In this document: piece after piece, positions 12,053 to 23,497 of the stretch
Numbering within the stretch: position 1 is the stretch's first letter
Layout of the letters: every line of letters starts with the position of its first letter
Assembly: GCA_033296885.1 (NCBI GenBank)
Contig: MU863883.1
Location: forward strand, 248,001 to 312,000
DNA from: Triangularia verruculosa
Taxonomy: Eukaryota; Ascomycota; Sordariomycetes; Sordariales; Podosporaceae
Direction of reading: 5' to 3'
Length of the DNA: 64,000 nt
Notes under the pieces: generated by a model
Seen by the model: only the letters and a program-made list of their open reading frames with translations
Database searches by the model: none
Told to the model about the DNA's origin: nothing
Translations under genes and position numbers: made by a program

Positions 12053-13932
12053 GTATCGGGCATCCCTTTTCTCTCTGGTATTTGACCTATTTGCAGCACG
12101 GGATTTCTTTCTGTTTTCTTGTTTTTCGCGTCTGGCATTGGGGAAAAATCGGATATCCTAAAACGCAATACGGATCAGCAGGAGTTTCGGCAAACTTTGG
12201 AGGGTTAAATGGCCTCTGTTTTTTCGGCACATCGTCTCGTCTTGGCAGCTCGGGGGTTTAGATCTTTCTGCTCTTAGCCTTTTCTATCTGGGTTGCGACA
12301 TTCGACAGTTCCGATGGTATGGGGCTGGGACTGGCACTCTTCGGTTTGCGGCAGCACTGGTCGACACTTTGTTTTGGGGTGGGCCTACCCATTCGCGATC
12401 ATCCTCCTCGAGTTACCGGTTGGATGATAGCCTCGCTTGTACTATCACTATTTTCCGCCTCTTTGCTACGGCTCACCGGCATCACATTTTCGTGACGACT
12501 TTTGCAGCGGCATAAAAAGCACAGCAGCAATTTTCAGACCGGGGGATTTCATTACGTAGTCGACATGATACGAAACACATCAACTTCAGCCAGCCAGCCA
12601 GCCTTGATCCGTGATTCACCAAAAACTAACAGCCTTTTTATCGACATGTAAATGCGTCCTTGCGATTACCATCATCATGATCATCATCATCACCATCCTC
12701 TCCTTGCTTGACACCTACACCCACACACAACATAATACGCCCTTGACACACGTGCATTAAGTATCGCCATGGCCCCAGTGGTGCGAACGTGTATAAAAAC
12801 AACCCGAGTCAAGTGGCCACCATGAAGCGTCTTTGTTCGTCCCCGTGGATCTCTCGTTTTTGGCAATATCCTCCACCGATCCCGTTTACTGCTGACTTGT
12901 ATCTAATCTCCAAGGTAAAGTGCTCTGTTTCAAGCTGACTGGGCTAACTAGGGTGTTTTTTTCACTTTTCTTGCAGGTACGAACACCGTGTGGGCGGAGT
13001 TTATGCATGGTCCCGAGACATGTCTGTTTGGTTTTGTAACACACACAAACGCCATGCTCTGCGGCCCGCCGGCGGTTTCCTGTTGCGGACGTCCTCTACT
13101 GCAAACGGACCGCTGACCGGACACGGAAACCCGGCGCACCATCGACCACGTTTTTTTTTTTCTCGAAAGGAGAAGTAGCATTCGATTGGATGTCGGGCAG
13201 CGGGATTGATGACAGTGATGGATGGTCGACCTGACATGCATGATCGTTTCTGTGTCTGAGACATGAGTGCATCAGATGACTCAATCAACCACAAGATGAG
13301 AGAAGAATTCCACCACGATAGAGGAGTTATTGATGGCTGCCAGTTGATTGGCATTTCGGATGTGGCCCGACATCAAAGTGGCAAGACGGTTTCTGGGGGA
13401 TACAGTTTTCAACCAAGTGGTTGCTGGTGATGCAGTCTCTTTCTTTCTTTTTTCTGTGGGAAACAGTGGATGCGTCTGAAGGCTCTATGCTGTTGTTGGT
13501 TCTTTTCTTTGTTCCTTTTGTCGTTTTTTTTTTTTTTGGCTGCGGGGTTGGTAAAGACAGCCATGACAACATGATCAATGAGCTACTTGCTTCATGGCTG
13601 GAAATGGGTAGCATGTTGCACCCCGCCAACTGCCCATTCCGGCCTCGATCTTCTAGGGTTCGATGTGAATGCCCTTGTTGCCGTGTGGAAGATGGCACCT
13701 TGAACAAAGAGAAGCAAAAGAAATTTACTTGGCGGGGTGCGGCCACACACAGCTGCTCTTTTTGTCTGCGGTCTGCTTTCGGGTAATAAATACATTGAGA
13801 ATGTAGACGAATAACACTGCTATCATCTACCTACCTTGCCGTTCTTGCTACGTGAAGGATCACTTGCATAGTTGCCTTGCTTGTCTTACCCGTCAAACTC
13901 TCCTACTATATTGCCTCATCGCCATCGCCGCC
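12053..13932. other. Intergenic region with candidate spliced transcript
   Basis: A 1.9-kb gap between the RRM gene and the next start codon. The first part is probably the RRM gene's 3' UTR. Trinucleotide-like (cat)n runs occur near 12668-12700. A TATA-associated intron-bearing unit (12822-13039) is listed separately. Several T-rich homopolymers occur at 13147-13160 and 13526-13540. Longer open frames here (13327-13746 minus, 13421-13786 plus) show nothing recognisable. Confidence 0.4.
12822..13039 (+). ncRNA. Candidate intron-containing small transcript or small ORF
   Basis: A TATA-like element (tataaaa, 12792-12798) lies 24 bp upstream of an ATG at 12822. A textbook short intron follows at 12915-12976: donor gtaaag, branch-like gctaact, a T/C tract and the acceptor ttgcag. 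Joining 12822-12914 to 12977-13039 leaves a continuous frame of 51 codons ending in TAA. The peptide is not recognised (begins MKRLCSSPWISRF) and may be fortuitous. The unit could be a long non-coding RNA, a short-peptide gene, or a spliced 3' UTR of the RRM gene. The intron is better supported than the coding claim. Confidence 0.35.
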
Positions 13933-15579
13933 ATGTCTCAGTCTCTGAGATGGCTGGAGCCCCTCCTGCAGAAGTATGGTGCTCCTTCGCCGAGCGTCAA
14001 ACAATACACCGGTCCTGATGGTTACGACGAGAACTATGGGTATGGGGCTTCTCAGGAGTGCTATGATATCAGCAGTGACGATGATCCGGATGAACAGCCG
14101 GCGGCGGCCAAGCCCACCAGGGCTCTCACGAGGTCTCAGGCTGCCGCCTTCGCTGCAAAGAACGCGGTTGCCGCACCAGTAAGACTACCTACCCCTCCGT
14201 CCGGCGACGAAATGGAGGAGGAGGATGAGGACGAGGACGAGGAGCATGAGCATGAGCATGAGCATGAGCATGAGCATGACGAGCACGACGAGCATGAGGA
14301 GGAGGATGAGGACGAGGAGGGCGAGGTCGAGGACGAGGTTATTGATGTCTTGGAGTCTCGGACCAGTCCCACTACTACTACCACTGCTACCACCACCACG
14401 AGACCTCCCCGGCCACCCATCAGCCCCACCACCCTCACCAGACAACGCCTTCGACTACTCCGCTTCAACCGCATCCATCGTCGCGACGACCCCGGCCTCC
14501 TCGTCTATCGTACCGAACCCGAATTCCCGCGCGTGCCAAAAGCCCCCCGGAAAAACAATCCAGGCGCAGGAACAGGGGTGTCGAACACCAGCAACAACAC
14601 CTCCCCTCTCGCCGGTAAGACCGGCGGTCGTCGGGGCGTCACAGACGCCCAAATCGCGAGCGGAGCAGACTTTTACTGGACGGGGTACGTCAACCGGACG
14701 TACCGGAAAGCGGGGGAGGAATCGGCGGGTAACCTGGGCCTGTTGCCCCCTGAAGATGCGCTGGGGGTGTCAGATACCGAATCCGACATCTCGACGGGGT
14801 CCGAAGACGGAGAGGTGGTGAGACGGAGGGAGGTGGCGGGCAATGTAGTCAGGAAGGCGGTGCTAGCCAAGGGGAAGAATGGGAAGATGGGGGTGAAGGA
14901 GATGCTTAATGACAAGAAGGAGTTTTACAGGGCGGTGGAGGATTTTCACTTTTGGGGGGTTTTTGATAAGGAGGAGGTGGAGGCGGTTGTGGGGAGGTGG
15001 GTTGATGGGTTGGGACGGGTTGAGGAGTTAAAGGGGGGGAGGGAGAGGTGGAGGAAGCAGGTGGAGGAGCTGGAAGAGGCGAAGTTGATTAGGGGGTTGG
15101 GGGAGGAAGATAAGGAGGATTTGGGGAGGTGGGAGAGGGAGGTGAAGAAGGGGAGGAAGGGGCAGTCAGTTTTGTTTGGAGAGAAAAAGGTTTTTGGGGA
15201 GCTAGGGAGGCAGCTAGAGAGCGGGCATCAGTGGTGGGGGAAGCTTGGGAGGGTGCCGAGGAGGCTGGTGAAGGAGTTTAGGGCGACGGAGGCGGGGTGT
15301 AGGTTGCAGGGACTGGTGTGGGAGGATAGGTTGAGTCTGGCAGACTTTGAGATCTTTTTGAGGAGGTGGTTGGAGAGGAGGTATGTGAAGATTACGGAGA
15401 ACTTGAACTCGGCGCAGAGGAGGAAGAAGTTGAGGGAGAGGTGGGGGAGGAAGGAGAAGAAGATGAAGGAGAGGCTGAGGGCTGCAACGGCCTCAAGTGG
15501 GAAGGCACCGTTGCCTCAGCAGTCCGGACCAGGCACGCCGGGTTTGAAGTTTCCCCCACCTTCAGTACTTTTTGAATGA
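13933..15579 (+). CDS. Unrecognised acidic protein with His-Glu repeat
   Basis: A single-exon gene of 548 residues that I do not recognise. The N terminus (MSQSLRWLEPLLQKYG) is followed by an acidic stretch. Near residues 95-140 there is a Glu/Asp-rich region containing six HE units (gagcat x6). A Thr/Pro-rich linker comes next, and residues ~190-330 contain a plausible folded segment (RLRLLRFNRIHRRDDPGLL, ASGADFYWTGYVNRTYRKA). The C-terminal half is highly charged, Arg/Glu/Lys/Trp-rich and probably helical. A longer frame opens at 13852, but with GTG; 13933 is the first ATG. The sense strand of the second half is strikingly purine-rich (GGG, GAG, AGG codons). A nuclear role is possible from the charge pattern but is not demonstrated. 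Confidence 0.7.
   Translation: MSQSLRWLEPLLQKYGAPSPSVKQYTGPDGYDENYGYGASQECYDISSDDDPDEQPAAAKPTRALTRSQAAAFAAKNAVAAPVRLPTPPSGDEMEEEDEDEDEEHEHEHEHEHEHDEHDEHEEEDEDEEGEVEDEVIDVLESRTSPTTTTTATTTTRPPRPPISPTTLTRQRLRLLRFNRIHRRDDPGLLVYRTEPEFPRVPKAPRKNNPGAGTGVSNTSNNTSPLAGKTGGRRGVTDAQIASGADFYWTGYVNRTYRKAGEESAGNLGLLPPEDALGVSDTESDISTGSEDGEVVRRREVAGNVVRKAVLAKGKNGKMGVKEMLNDKKEFYRAVEDFHFWGVFDKEEVEAVVGRWVDGLGRVEELKGGRERWRKQVEELEEAKLIRGLGEEDKEDLGRWEREVKKGRKGQSVLFGEKKVFGELGRQLESGHQWWGKLGRVPRRLVKEFRATEAGCRLQGLVWEDRLSLADFEIFLRRWLERRYVKITENLNSAQRRKKLRERWGRKEKKMKERLRAATASSGKAPLPQQSGPGTPGLKFPPPSVLFE
14242..14277 (+). repeat. Hexanucleotide repeat (gagcat)6 inside coding sequence
   Basis: Six perfect copies of gagcat encode alternating Glu-His. 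They are flanked by gac/gag-rich sequence that continues as an imperfect acidic run to about 14340. Because the unit is six bases, copy-number change preserves frame. Confidence 0.9.
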
Positions 15580-16927
15580 GTTATGAGGAGGTGTGGAGAT
15601 GTTTCTATATTTTACCGTCTTTTTGGTTTGGTAGTTGTGCATTTGTATCTCGCGGGCAATATAGTATTTCCTATTAGGGATGAAAATTGGGATGGCAGTC
15701 TCTGAATGTGTGACGTTGATGTCTTAGACTACATCTGACACAAGAAATGCCAAGTCTTCTAGAACGAGTCGAAGGAGCGGATAAGAGATGGCACGGATTA
15801 TATCCAGTCAAGTAACACAGCAAAAAAAAAAAAAGAATCATATTGGGCATTCCCAGCATCTTCTCGTCTCGTCAGATACTGCCCACATTCGCGCCAAATG
15901 CCCGGGAATAAGTCATCGACTGCCGGTGCCGTCACGGTACTGACCTGGCTGGCCCAATCACCCCAAAGCCGGCTGCATTGTCGACCTCTGCATGCCGCTT
16001 TTCCCGGACTGAGTCCATAGGTAAACTGGCGTGGCCAATTTATGCAGATAAGACCTCTCCCCAATGGCGGTAGGTACGGGTGTCCTCCTTTGTCTGCTGA
16101 CGTGACGGGCGTGGGCGGAAAAGAATAGGCGGTGGGCAGAACAAGGGGAAAGAAAAGTCACCGATATCTCCGATTACAAAAGATTAGTACCTGGAAGGAA
16201 GGCAAAGCGAGTGAAGCATGGGGAAGTCGGAGCTTGGCTTGCCGTGTCCCGACGTCTTCCCTGGGTCATCATGTCATCTGCGACCTGCCGGCTTCGCTAG
16301 CTCGATTCAACCGGTTTGGCCGTTGTCCGCCATCGTAAGAATCGGGAATCGGGACATGGACGGACATAAAAAAAAAAAAAAAAAAAAAAGAAAAGGTCGT
16401 TGGGGCCAAGAGCAGGGAACTTTGAGCCCTGGCCTCGCGGTTCTAGTGTGCCCCTGTTTTCATTTACCATCTGGTGCTTTGCTTTCTAATCAATTTTCTA
16501 CCTTTTCGCACTCGCAAACTCTCCGAGAGCTTCGGTCAAGTGAGTGATGAGTCGACAAGGTTTACCACTTGCCTCTTCCATCGCTTTCTCTTACCGTCCC
16601 ATTGCCCGGAGACTTTTTGTTCAATCATCATATCTCATTTTGACTGAAGGCATTGGGTACTGTTCAATAAATGAGTGGATACCCCCGACGTTGGAGTGTC
16701 ATCGTCATAATCCGCAAGCTCCAAACAAACAAACCTCCGGCTACAATCCCCAACTGTCGAAACGCTAGCATCTTTGCTAGTGCAGTGGCGTGTTTGGATA
16801 CACCGCCGCCACAGCCATATAGCTTTCTACAAGTCCCCTTTTCTCGGCTCTCTGGGGTTTCTTCAGGGCCCAGTCAGTCTCAACCACGACCGTTGAGTCG
16901 TCCAAATTTCTAGCCTAAGCCACAACC
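15580..16927. promoter_or_regulatory. Intergenic region upstream of ABC transporter
   Basis: About 1.35 kb with no supportable gene. It contains a run of 22 A at 16368-16389, a shorter A run at 15821-15833, and a CT-rich leader before the transporter start. Short upstream open frames around 16544-16913 may be uORFs, but none has recognisable content. Confidence 0.4.
16368..16389. repeat. Poly-A homopolymer, 22 nt
   Basis: An uninterrupted run of 22 A between the acidic-protein gene and the ABC transporter, followed by g and four more A. It is a simple-sequence tract. There is no target-site duplication or retroelement body next to it. Confidence 0.85.
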
Positions 16928-19900
16928 ATGGCAGGCTCACCACCCTCACCCTCCCGGTTACCACCCCCACCAGATCCCCTTGCCAGGGTGTATTCTCGGT
17001 CAAGCTTAGAATCAGCAGAGGAGATCAAAGAGGAAAAGCAGACCGCCTCACGACAGCTCAGACATGATGATGACGACAGCATCGAAGCAGTCGGCAACAT
17101 TGCCGGCGGTACCGGCATCGGCAGTGATGGTGATGATGAAAACAACAACAAGGAACGAAACGAACTGAATCGCACGAAATCGTACGCCACAAGTGTGACC
17201 TCGGCCGCTCTCACCACTCCCCCCTTACCGGTCCAGAAACCATGGTATAAACAACCAAATCCGCTCCGCTGGGGCAAGATCCCACCTGTTCCCGAGGAGA
17301 AGGTGGTATCTCCAGAGTACAAGGCTGGCTTCTTCAGCAAGTTGGTCTTCTACTGGATGGGTCCCCTCATGACGACGGGGTACAAACGGCCTCTTCAGCC
17401 AGCGGATATCTACGAGGTCAACCCTGACCGCTCCGTTGAGCCGCTCACCGAACGGATGAAGGAAAGTTTTCAGAGGAGGGTGAAAAGAGGGGACAAGTAC
17501 CCCTTGCTGTGGGCCATGCACGAGACCTTCGCCTGGGAGTTCTGGCTGGGTGGCATGTGTCAGTTACTGGCGACCGTTCTTCAAGTCATGGCGCCCTTTA
17601 CACTAAGGTATCTCATCCAGTTTGCGCAGGATGCCTGGTTGGCGGACCGAGTACCTGGGTATCCGGAGCCCAATTTGGGTGCGGGGATAGGGTTGGTTAT
17701 TGGTGTTACGGGGATGCAGGTGCTGTCAAGTTTTTGCATTAATCATTTCATCTACCATGGAATGGTGATTGGTGGGATGGCGAGGGCGAGTTTGATCAGT
17801 CTGATCTATGAAAAGAGCATGGTTGTCAGTGGGAGGGCGAAGGCGGGGGGTGTTGGGCTACCGGACATACCTGCTGCGGTGGCGGCGAAGAAGCAGGGGA
17901 AGGATAAGAAGGGTGGGAAAGGAGGGAAGGGGGCACCGGATGGGAACAATGGGGAGGGCTGGGGGAATGGCAGAATTGTAGGTTCAGATAGAAGATTTCA
18001 TTATATGAGGACGATGCTAACAGCCTTTGACAGATCAATATCATGAGTGTCGACACGTACAGAGTCGATCAGGCCTGCGGTTTGTTTCACATGATCTGGA
18101 CTGCTCCACTGTCCTGTCTCATCACACTTGCGCTGCTTCTCGTCAACATCACCTACAGCGCCCTGGCTGGTTTTGCGCTGTTGGCCGTCGGCATGCCGAT
18201 TCTCACGAGGGCTATCAAGAGCCTGTTCAGGCGAAGAAAAGACATCAACAAGATCACCGATCAGAGAGTCAGTTTGACGCAGGAAATTCTCCAATCAGTC
18301 CGGTTCGTCAAGTTCTTTGGCTGGGAGGGCTCGTTCTTACAGAGGCTCGGTGAGTTCCGAAATCGCGAAATCTCAGCTATCCAAGTTCTTCTCTCGATCC
18401 GCAATGCCATCATGGCTATCAGCATCTCACTGCCGATTTTCGCCTCGATGCTTGCTTTCATCACCTACTCGCTTACCAACCACGACCTGGCACCTGCTGA
18501 GATCTTCTCGTCTTTGGCTCTCTTCAACGGCCTGAGAATGCCGCTGAACCTGCTGCCCATGGTCATTGGTCAGGTGACAGATGCCTGGTCGTCCATATCT
18601 CGTATCCAAGAGTTCATTTTGGCCGAGGAGCGGGAAGAGGAGACCAAGTTTGACCCAGAAAGCAAAAGTGCGGTGGAAATGCGAGATGCTTCGTTTACAT
18701 GGGAAAGGACCCCCACCCAAGATAACGAGGGAACCATCGGGACGAACATCAAGGGCAAAGGATCCAAGCCTACTCCCGGAGATGCTAGCGAGAATGCGAG
18801 CACTTTGGTGGAAGAGCGCGAGCCTTTCAAGCTTCAGGACTTGAACTTTGAGGTCGGGCGGAATGAGCTTGTCGCGGTTATCGGTACTGTTGGCAGTGGC
18901 AAGACATCTTTGCTTGCTGCGCTGGCCGGTGACATGCGCAAGACAAGTGGTGAGGTCATATTGGGAGCATCCAGAGCTTTCTGCCCGCAATACGCCTGGA
19001 TCCAAAACACCACAGTCAAGGAGAATATCTTGTTCGGAAAGGAGATGGACAAGGTCTGGTACTCTGACGTTATCAAGGCGTGTGCTTTGCAGCCAGATCT
19101 GGACATGCTCCCCAACAACGACTTGACGGAAATTGGTGAAAGAGGTATCACAATCTCAGGAGGACAGAAACAGCGGTTGAATATTGCCCGTGCTATCTAC
19201 TTCAACGCCGATATCGTTTTGATGGACGACCCGTTGAGCGCCGTCGATGCCCACGTCGGGAGACATATCTTCGACAACGCCATCTGCGGACTGCTGAAAG
19301 ACAAGTGCAGAATCCTGGCCACACATCAACTCTGGGTTCTGAACCGTTGCGACAGGATTATTTGGATGGAGGCTGGCAAGATCCAGGCAGTTGACACATT
19401 CCAGAACCTTATGGAGAACTCGGAGGGTTTCCGGACGCTGATGGAGACCACCGCCGTCGAAGAAAAGAAAGACGACGGTGCTGCTGCCACGGTCCCTGGA
19501 GATAATGGTGGGAAGAAGAAGAAGAAGAAGGGCAAGGCCCTCATGCAAGCCGAAGAGCGAGCAGTGGCCAGCGTACCGTGGTCGGTATACACCTCTTACA
19601 TCCGGGCTTCTGGTACAATCTTCAACCTCTACATTGTCATCTTTCTTTTGATCATCTCACAAGGCGCCAACATTGTCACCAGTCTCTGGCTTTCATGGTG
19701 GACCGCAGACAAGTACGGTCTCTCAACGGGAGCCTACATCGGTGTCTATGCTGGTCTTGGTGGAGTCCAGGCTCTCCTCACATTCGCCTTCATGGTATCG
19801 CTCTCCATCTTTGGAACAACAGCCAGCAAGGTCATGCTTCAAAAGGCCATTACCAGAGTGTTGCGCGCACCAATGTCTTTCTTTGACACCACCCCCCTGG

Positions 19901-21390
19901 GCCGTATCACGAACCGATTCAGCAGAGACGTCGACGTCATGGACAACAACTTGACCGATGCCATGCGCATGTACTTCTTCAGCATCGGCGCCATCATCTC
20001 GGTGTTTTGTCTCATCATCGCTTACTTCTACTACTTTGTCATCGCGCTCGTCCCGCTGTTTATACTCTTCTTGTTCGCCACATCCTACTACCGAGCCTCG
20101 GCGAGAGAAGTCAAGCGTTTAGAGTCTATCCTTCGGTCCAATGTCTTTGCCAAGTTCGGCGAGGGACTCTCTGGAGTTGCCAGCATTCGTGCGTATGGCC
20201 TCAAGGAAAGGTTCATTGGCGATCTGCGAAAAGCGATTGATGACATGGACTCTGCCTATTTCTTGACCTATTCCAATCAAAGATGGCTGTCAGTGCGGCT
20301 TGACCAAATCGGCAACTTGCTTGTCTTCACGACGGGTATCTTGGTGGTCACCTCGCGGTTTTCTGTCCCGCCTTCCATTGGCGGCTTGGTTCTGTCTTAT
20401 ATCCTTGGTATAGCAGGCATGATCCAGTTCACCGTCCGCCAGCTCGCCGAAGTGGAAAACGGAATGAACGCCGTTGAACGGTTGTTATACTACGGCACCG
20501 AGCTCGACGAGGAAGCGCCCCTCAAAACCATCGAACTTCCCGAAGAATGGCCCCAAAACGGCGAGATCATCTTTGACGACGTCCACATGCGCTACCGCGA
20601 GGGCCTTCCTCTCGTCCTCCAAGGTCTGTCAATGCATATCAGAGGGGGTGAGCGCATCGGCATCGTAGGCCGCACAGGCGCAGGCAAATCGTCCATCATG
20701 TCCACCCTCTTCCGCCTGGTGGAGATCTCCTCTGGCAAAATCACCATTGACGGAGTCGACATCGCCACCATCGGCCTCCACGACCTCCGCTCCCGGCTGG
20801 CAATCATCCCGCAGGACCCAACTCTGTTCCGCGGCACCGTCCGCTCCAACCTGGACCCGTTTGGCGAGCACTCTGATCTTGAACTCTGGGGCGCTTTACG
20901 TCAAGCAGATCTAGTCTCTGACTCTCCCTCTCCATCCCCCTCCCCTGATTCCCCTGCCCCCAACAACAATGGCAACGATGCCAACTCGAGTAAAATCCAC
21001 CTCGACAGCACGGTAGAAGAAGACGGTCTAAACTTTAGTCTCGGCCAGCGGCAGCTCATGGCTCTGGCCCGCGCCTTGGTCCGCGGGTCGCAGATTATCG
21101 TGTGTGACGAGGCGACGAGCAGTGTGGACATGGAGACGGACGACAAGATCCAGGCGACCATGGCCAAGGGGTTCAAGGGCAAGACGCTGCTGTGTATCGC
21201 GCACAGGCTGAGGACGATTATCGGGTATGATCGGATCGTGGTGATGGACAAGGGGAGGATTGCAGAGATTGGGACGCCAATGGAGCTGTGGGGGAGGGAA
21301 GGAGGGATATTCAGGGGCATGTGTGAGCGGAGCGGGATTAGGGGTGAGGATATACTGGGTAGTGGTAGTGGGCTGGGTGAGGGGCGATGA
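16928..21390 (+). CDS. ABCC (MRP/YOR1-type) multidrug ABC transporter
   Basis: An ATP-driven exporter of organic anions or drugs, probably at the plasma membrane; closest in style to fungal YOR1-like ABCC proteins. Exons 16928-17977 and 18034-21390 give about 1468 residues. The intron falls inside the conserved GRIINIMSVDTYRVDQAC segment, which the splice restores. Layout: acidic N terminus, TMD1, NBD1, TMD2, NBD2, with no extra N-terminal TMD0. NBD1 has Walker A GTVGSGKTS near residue 634, signature SGGQ near 725, and VLMDDPLSAVDAHVG. Its catalytic position is Asp instead of Glu, as usual for ABCC NBD1. NBD2 has GRTGAGKSS near 1229, signature LGQRQ near 1351, and CDEATSSVD with the catalytic Glu. 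A Ser/Pro/Asn-rich insert lies in NBD2 before the signature. A Lys/Gly-rich linker precedes the intron. The substrate cannot be told from sequence. Confidence 0.92.
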
Positions 21391-22342
21391 TTTGGGGAGT
21401 CAAGCGAAAAGGGGAGATGATACATATAGGCATTGTAATGTGTAAAATTCAGCGATTGGTTTAAGAGTAATTAGCCTGCAGTGTCGGTGAAGAAGCGTTT
21501 TATGTGTATCACCTCGCTTGTCCCATTGCCGTCGGGCTTGCATGTCCGGGACTTGTCCTCGCAAAGAAGAAGCAAGAGTCCGTCTTTGTGTAAGGTGAGT
21601 ACCGCATGTATCATGCAGTTTGATGCCATCCCTGTCAAGGCTTGACATTGCGCGAGGCTATTACAAAAGTCTTTTATTATCCATCAAACTACTTCTTTCA
21701 TGGGGGGGAAAGGGGGGAAATAAGATATTTACATCAGCTTCTTTTCACATAATATCGGTGTTCAAAAGAAATTAATCACAAACATAACACCGCTCACTCC
21801 AAGTAAGAAGATATAACACCATAGTAGAGAAAAAGGAAACGGCAAAATAATTTAGTCTGGACATGCGTTTCTATCAAAAAAAAAAAAAAAATGCACCAAG
21901 CAACACCCCACCACAAGAGCCAACCACTGTTCAAGTCAAAAGAGAAATAAAGGCTTTCTTTCGTTCTGTGTCTGTTTCCCGTTCAAAAACAAAAACAAGA
22001 AACTGGGTCGGTAGGTAGCATGAGAATATGAAGGGAAAGTAATACAAACTCCCAAAAAAGAAACTTCTTTCCACCTAAAAAAGAAGAAAAAAAATGACCA
22101 CTGTCCACGCCTTTCCCCTGTTAAGAAGAGAAATAAAAATTAAAAATACCACCACCACCACCACCGCTAAACCCCTCATCCCCAGCTAATTAGAAGAACC
22201 CTAAGCTGTTTGTTACAAGAAACAATAATTTTGCCTACCAAACCACACAAGCACACTCCCCATCATGACAAAAGAAAGCCCCCCCCTTCTTCTCCCTTTG
22301 AAAAAAAAAAAAAAACATAACTCCAAATCAAACAAAAGACTA
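21391..22342. other. Convergent 3' intergenic region, A-rich
   Basis: A gap between the convergent ABC transporter and Csi2-like genes, presumably their 3' UTRs and terminators. It is A/T-rich with several A runs (14-15 nt near 21877-21891; 13-14 nt near 22300-22314) and a short (cca)n patch near 22150-22166. No gene was seen. Confidence 0.5.
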
Positions 22343-23497
22343 TCAGTATCTCCCCCTTTGCTGCGGACTATTCCCAAAACCTCCCGACTGCGGCTGCTGA
22401 TGCGTAGGACTCGTCGGCCCACCAGCGGCCGGCGGGAACAGTCCCGGTTGATCATCCAGCAAATCATCCAGATACGCACTCGGCGCCCTCGCCCCGGCGC
22501 TCGGAGGCCTGTTCAGGTTCAGCGAGCTCGAGCTAAAGTTCCTCATCCTCGGGTCGATAGAAGGCGACTCGGGCGGGCTGGGTCCCATCGGGCCCCTTCC
22601 CCTCGACGAAGGCCTCAAAGTCGACATGGTGATCGAGTTTCCGTGCTGGTGACCGCCAGCTCCAGGGTTAGGCGAGGCAGAAGCGTAAAACCCTGAAGGC
22701 AGGAAGCGAGAGTCGCGGTTCGAACCAGTGGCCCCCATTGACGCTCCGTGCGCGGCAGTGGGCGAGAAGAAGAGGTTTGTCTGGGATGGGGTAGCGGAGG
22801 GGGTTGGGCCGCGGTGCGTGCGACGGGTTCCGACGCCGCTGTTGTTCCCCGAGGGACCGCCGCCGGCCACGGCGAGGGAAGCGCTGGATTCGCGTTCGAG
22901 GTACTTGTAGAATTGGGCTGGAGGGGCGGGGAAGGAGGCGGCGGACTTGTCGTTGGCTGCGTGCTGGGCCATGGCTGCGCGCTCTACGCTTCGGTGGAGG
23001 AGGCAGGCGACGATGCCGCGCCAGAGGAGGACTGCGAAACCGAAGGCGGCCAGGATGGAGCCGACGGCGATAAATACGGTGCCATCCGGGAGGGTCGAGT
23101 GGTTCATAAAGGGCGCATTGTGGGTGGGCGGGATGGTGGGCGGAGGGTAGGTGGGGATACTGAGGTCTACTGTTCGGGAGAGGGTTGGGAGGCCGGTGAG
23201 AGTCAGGTCGATGGAGGGCTGGGAGAGCGATGGGGGTGTTTCGGTGGGCTCTTCTACTGGAGTGCTTGAGGACAGCGGGGGGGGTGAGTTCGTGGGGGAG
23301 GAGGTCTGGCTCGTTTGCGCGGGTTGATTTGTTGATGTGTTGGGCCGATTGGTGTTTGTCTGTGTATTTTGCGTCGGCGATGTCTGTTGGGGCTCGTTGT
23401 CGTCGTCGTTATTGTTTTGTTGTGCATAGACGCCGGCAGCGAAAAAGGACGTCAGCAGAAGCGCGCGCCTCAGCGACCGTGGTGATGGTGTCCGCAT
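22343..23497 (-). CDS. Csi2-like single-pass membrane protein
   Basis: A single-exon gene of 384 residues. The start at 23497 was chosen because it begins a clear signal peptide (MRTPSPRSLRRALLLTSFF...VYA, cleavage near residue 25); the same frame is open 44 residues further upstream with no signal. An extracellular Asn/Gln/Thr/Ser/Pro-rich region (residues ~26-125) follows, then a conserved juxtamembrane motif NAPFMNHSTLPDGTVFIAVG leading into one transmembrane segment (~140-163). The cytoplasmic tail is Ser/Pro/Gly-rich. This layout and the NAPF...LPDGT motif match the fungal CSI2 family, linked in yeast to chitin synthesis and bud-neck/cell-wall organisation. Family placement is by motif only, and function in filamentous fungi is inferred. 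It is divergent from FCF1. Confidence 0.72.
   Translation of the reverse strand: MRTPSPRSLRRALLLTSFFAAGVYAQQNNNDDDNEPQQTSPTQNTQTNTNRPNTSTNQPAQTSQTSSPTNSPPPLSSSTPVEEPTETPPSLSQPSIDLTLTGLPTLSRTVDLSIPTYPPPTIPPTHNAPFMNHSTLPDGTVFIAVGSILAAFGFAVLLWRGIVACLLHRSVERAAMAQHAANDKSAASFPAPPAQFYKYLERESSASLAVAGGGPSGNNSGVGTRRTHRGPTPSATPSQTNLFFSPTAAHGASMGATGSNRDSRFLPSGFYASASPNPGAGGHQHGNSITMSTLRPSSRGRGPMGPSPPESPSIDPRMRNFSSSSLNLNRPPSAGARAPSAYLDDLLDDQPGLFPPAAGGPTSPTHQQPQSGGFGNSPQQRGRY

Noticed and set aside
22265..23269. Plus-strand frames of 143 and 173 codons opposite the Csi2-like gene
   Set aside because: Antisense shadows; the minus-strand gene has a signal peptide, a membrane segment and conserved motifs.
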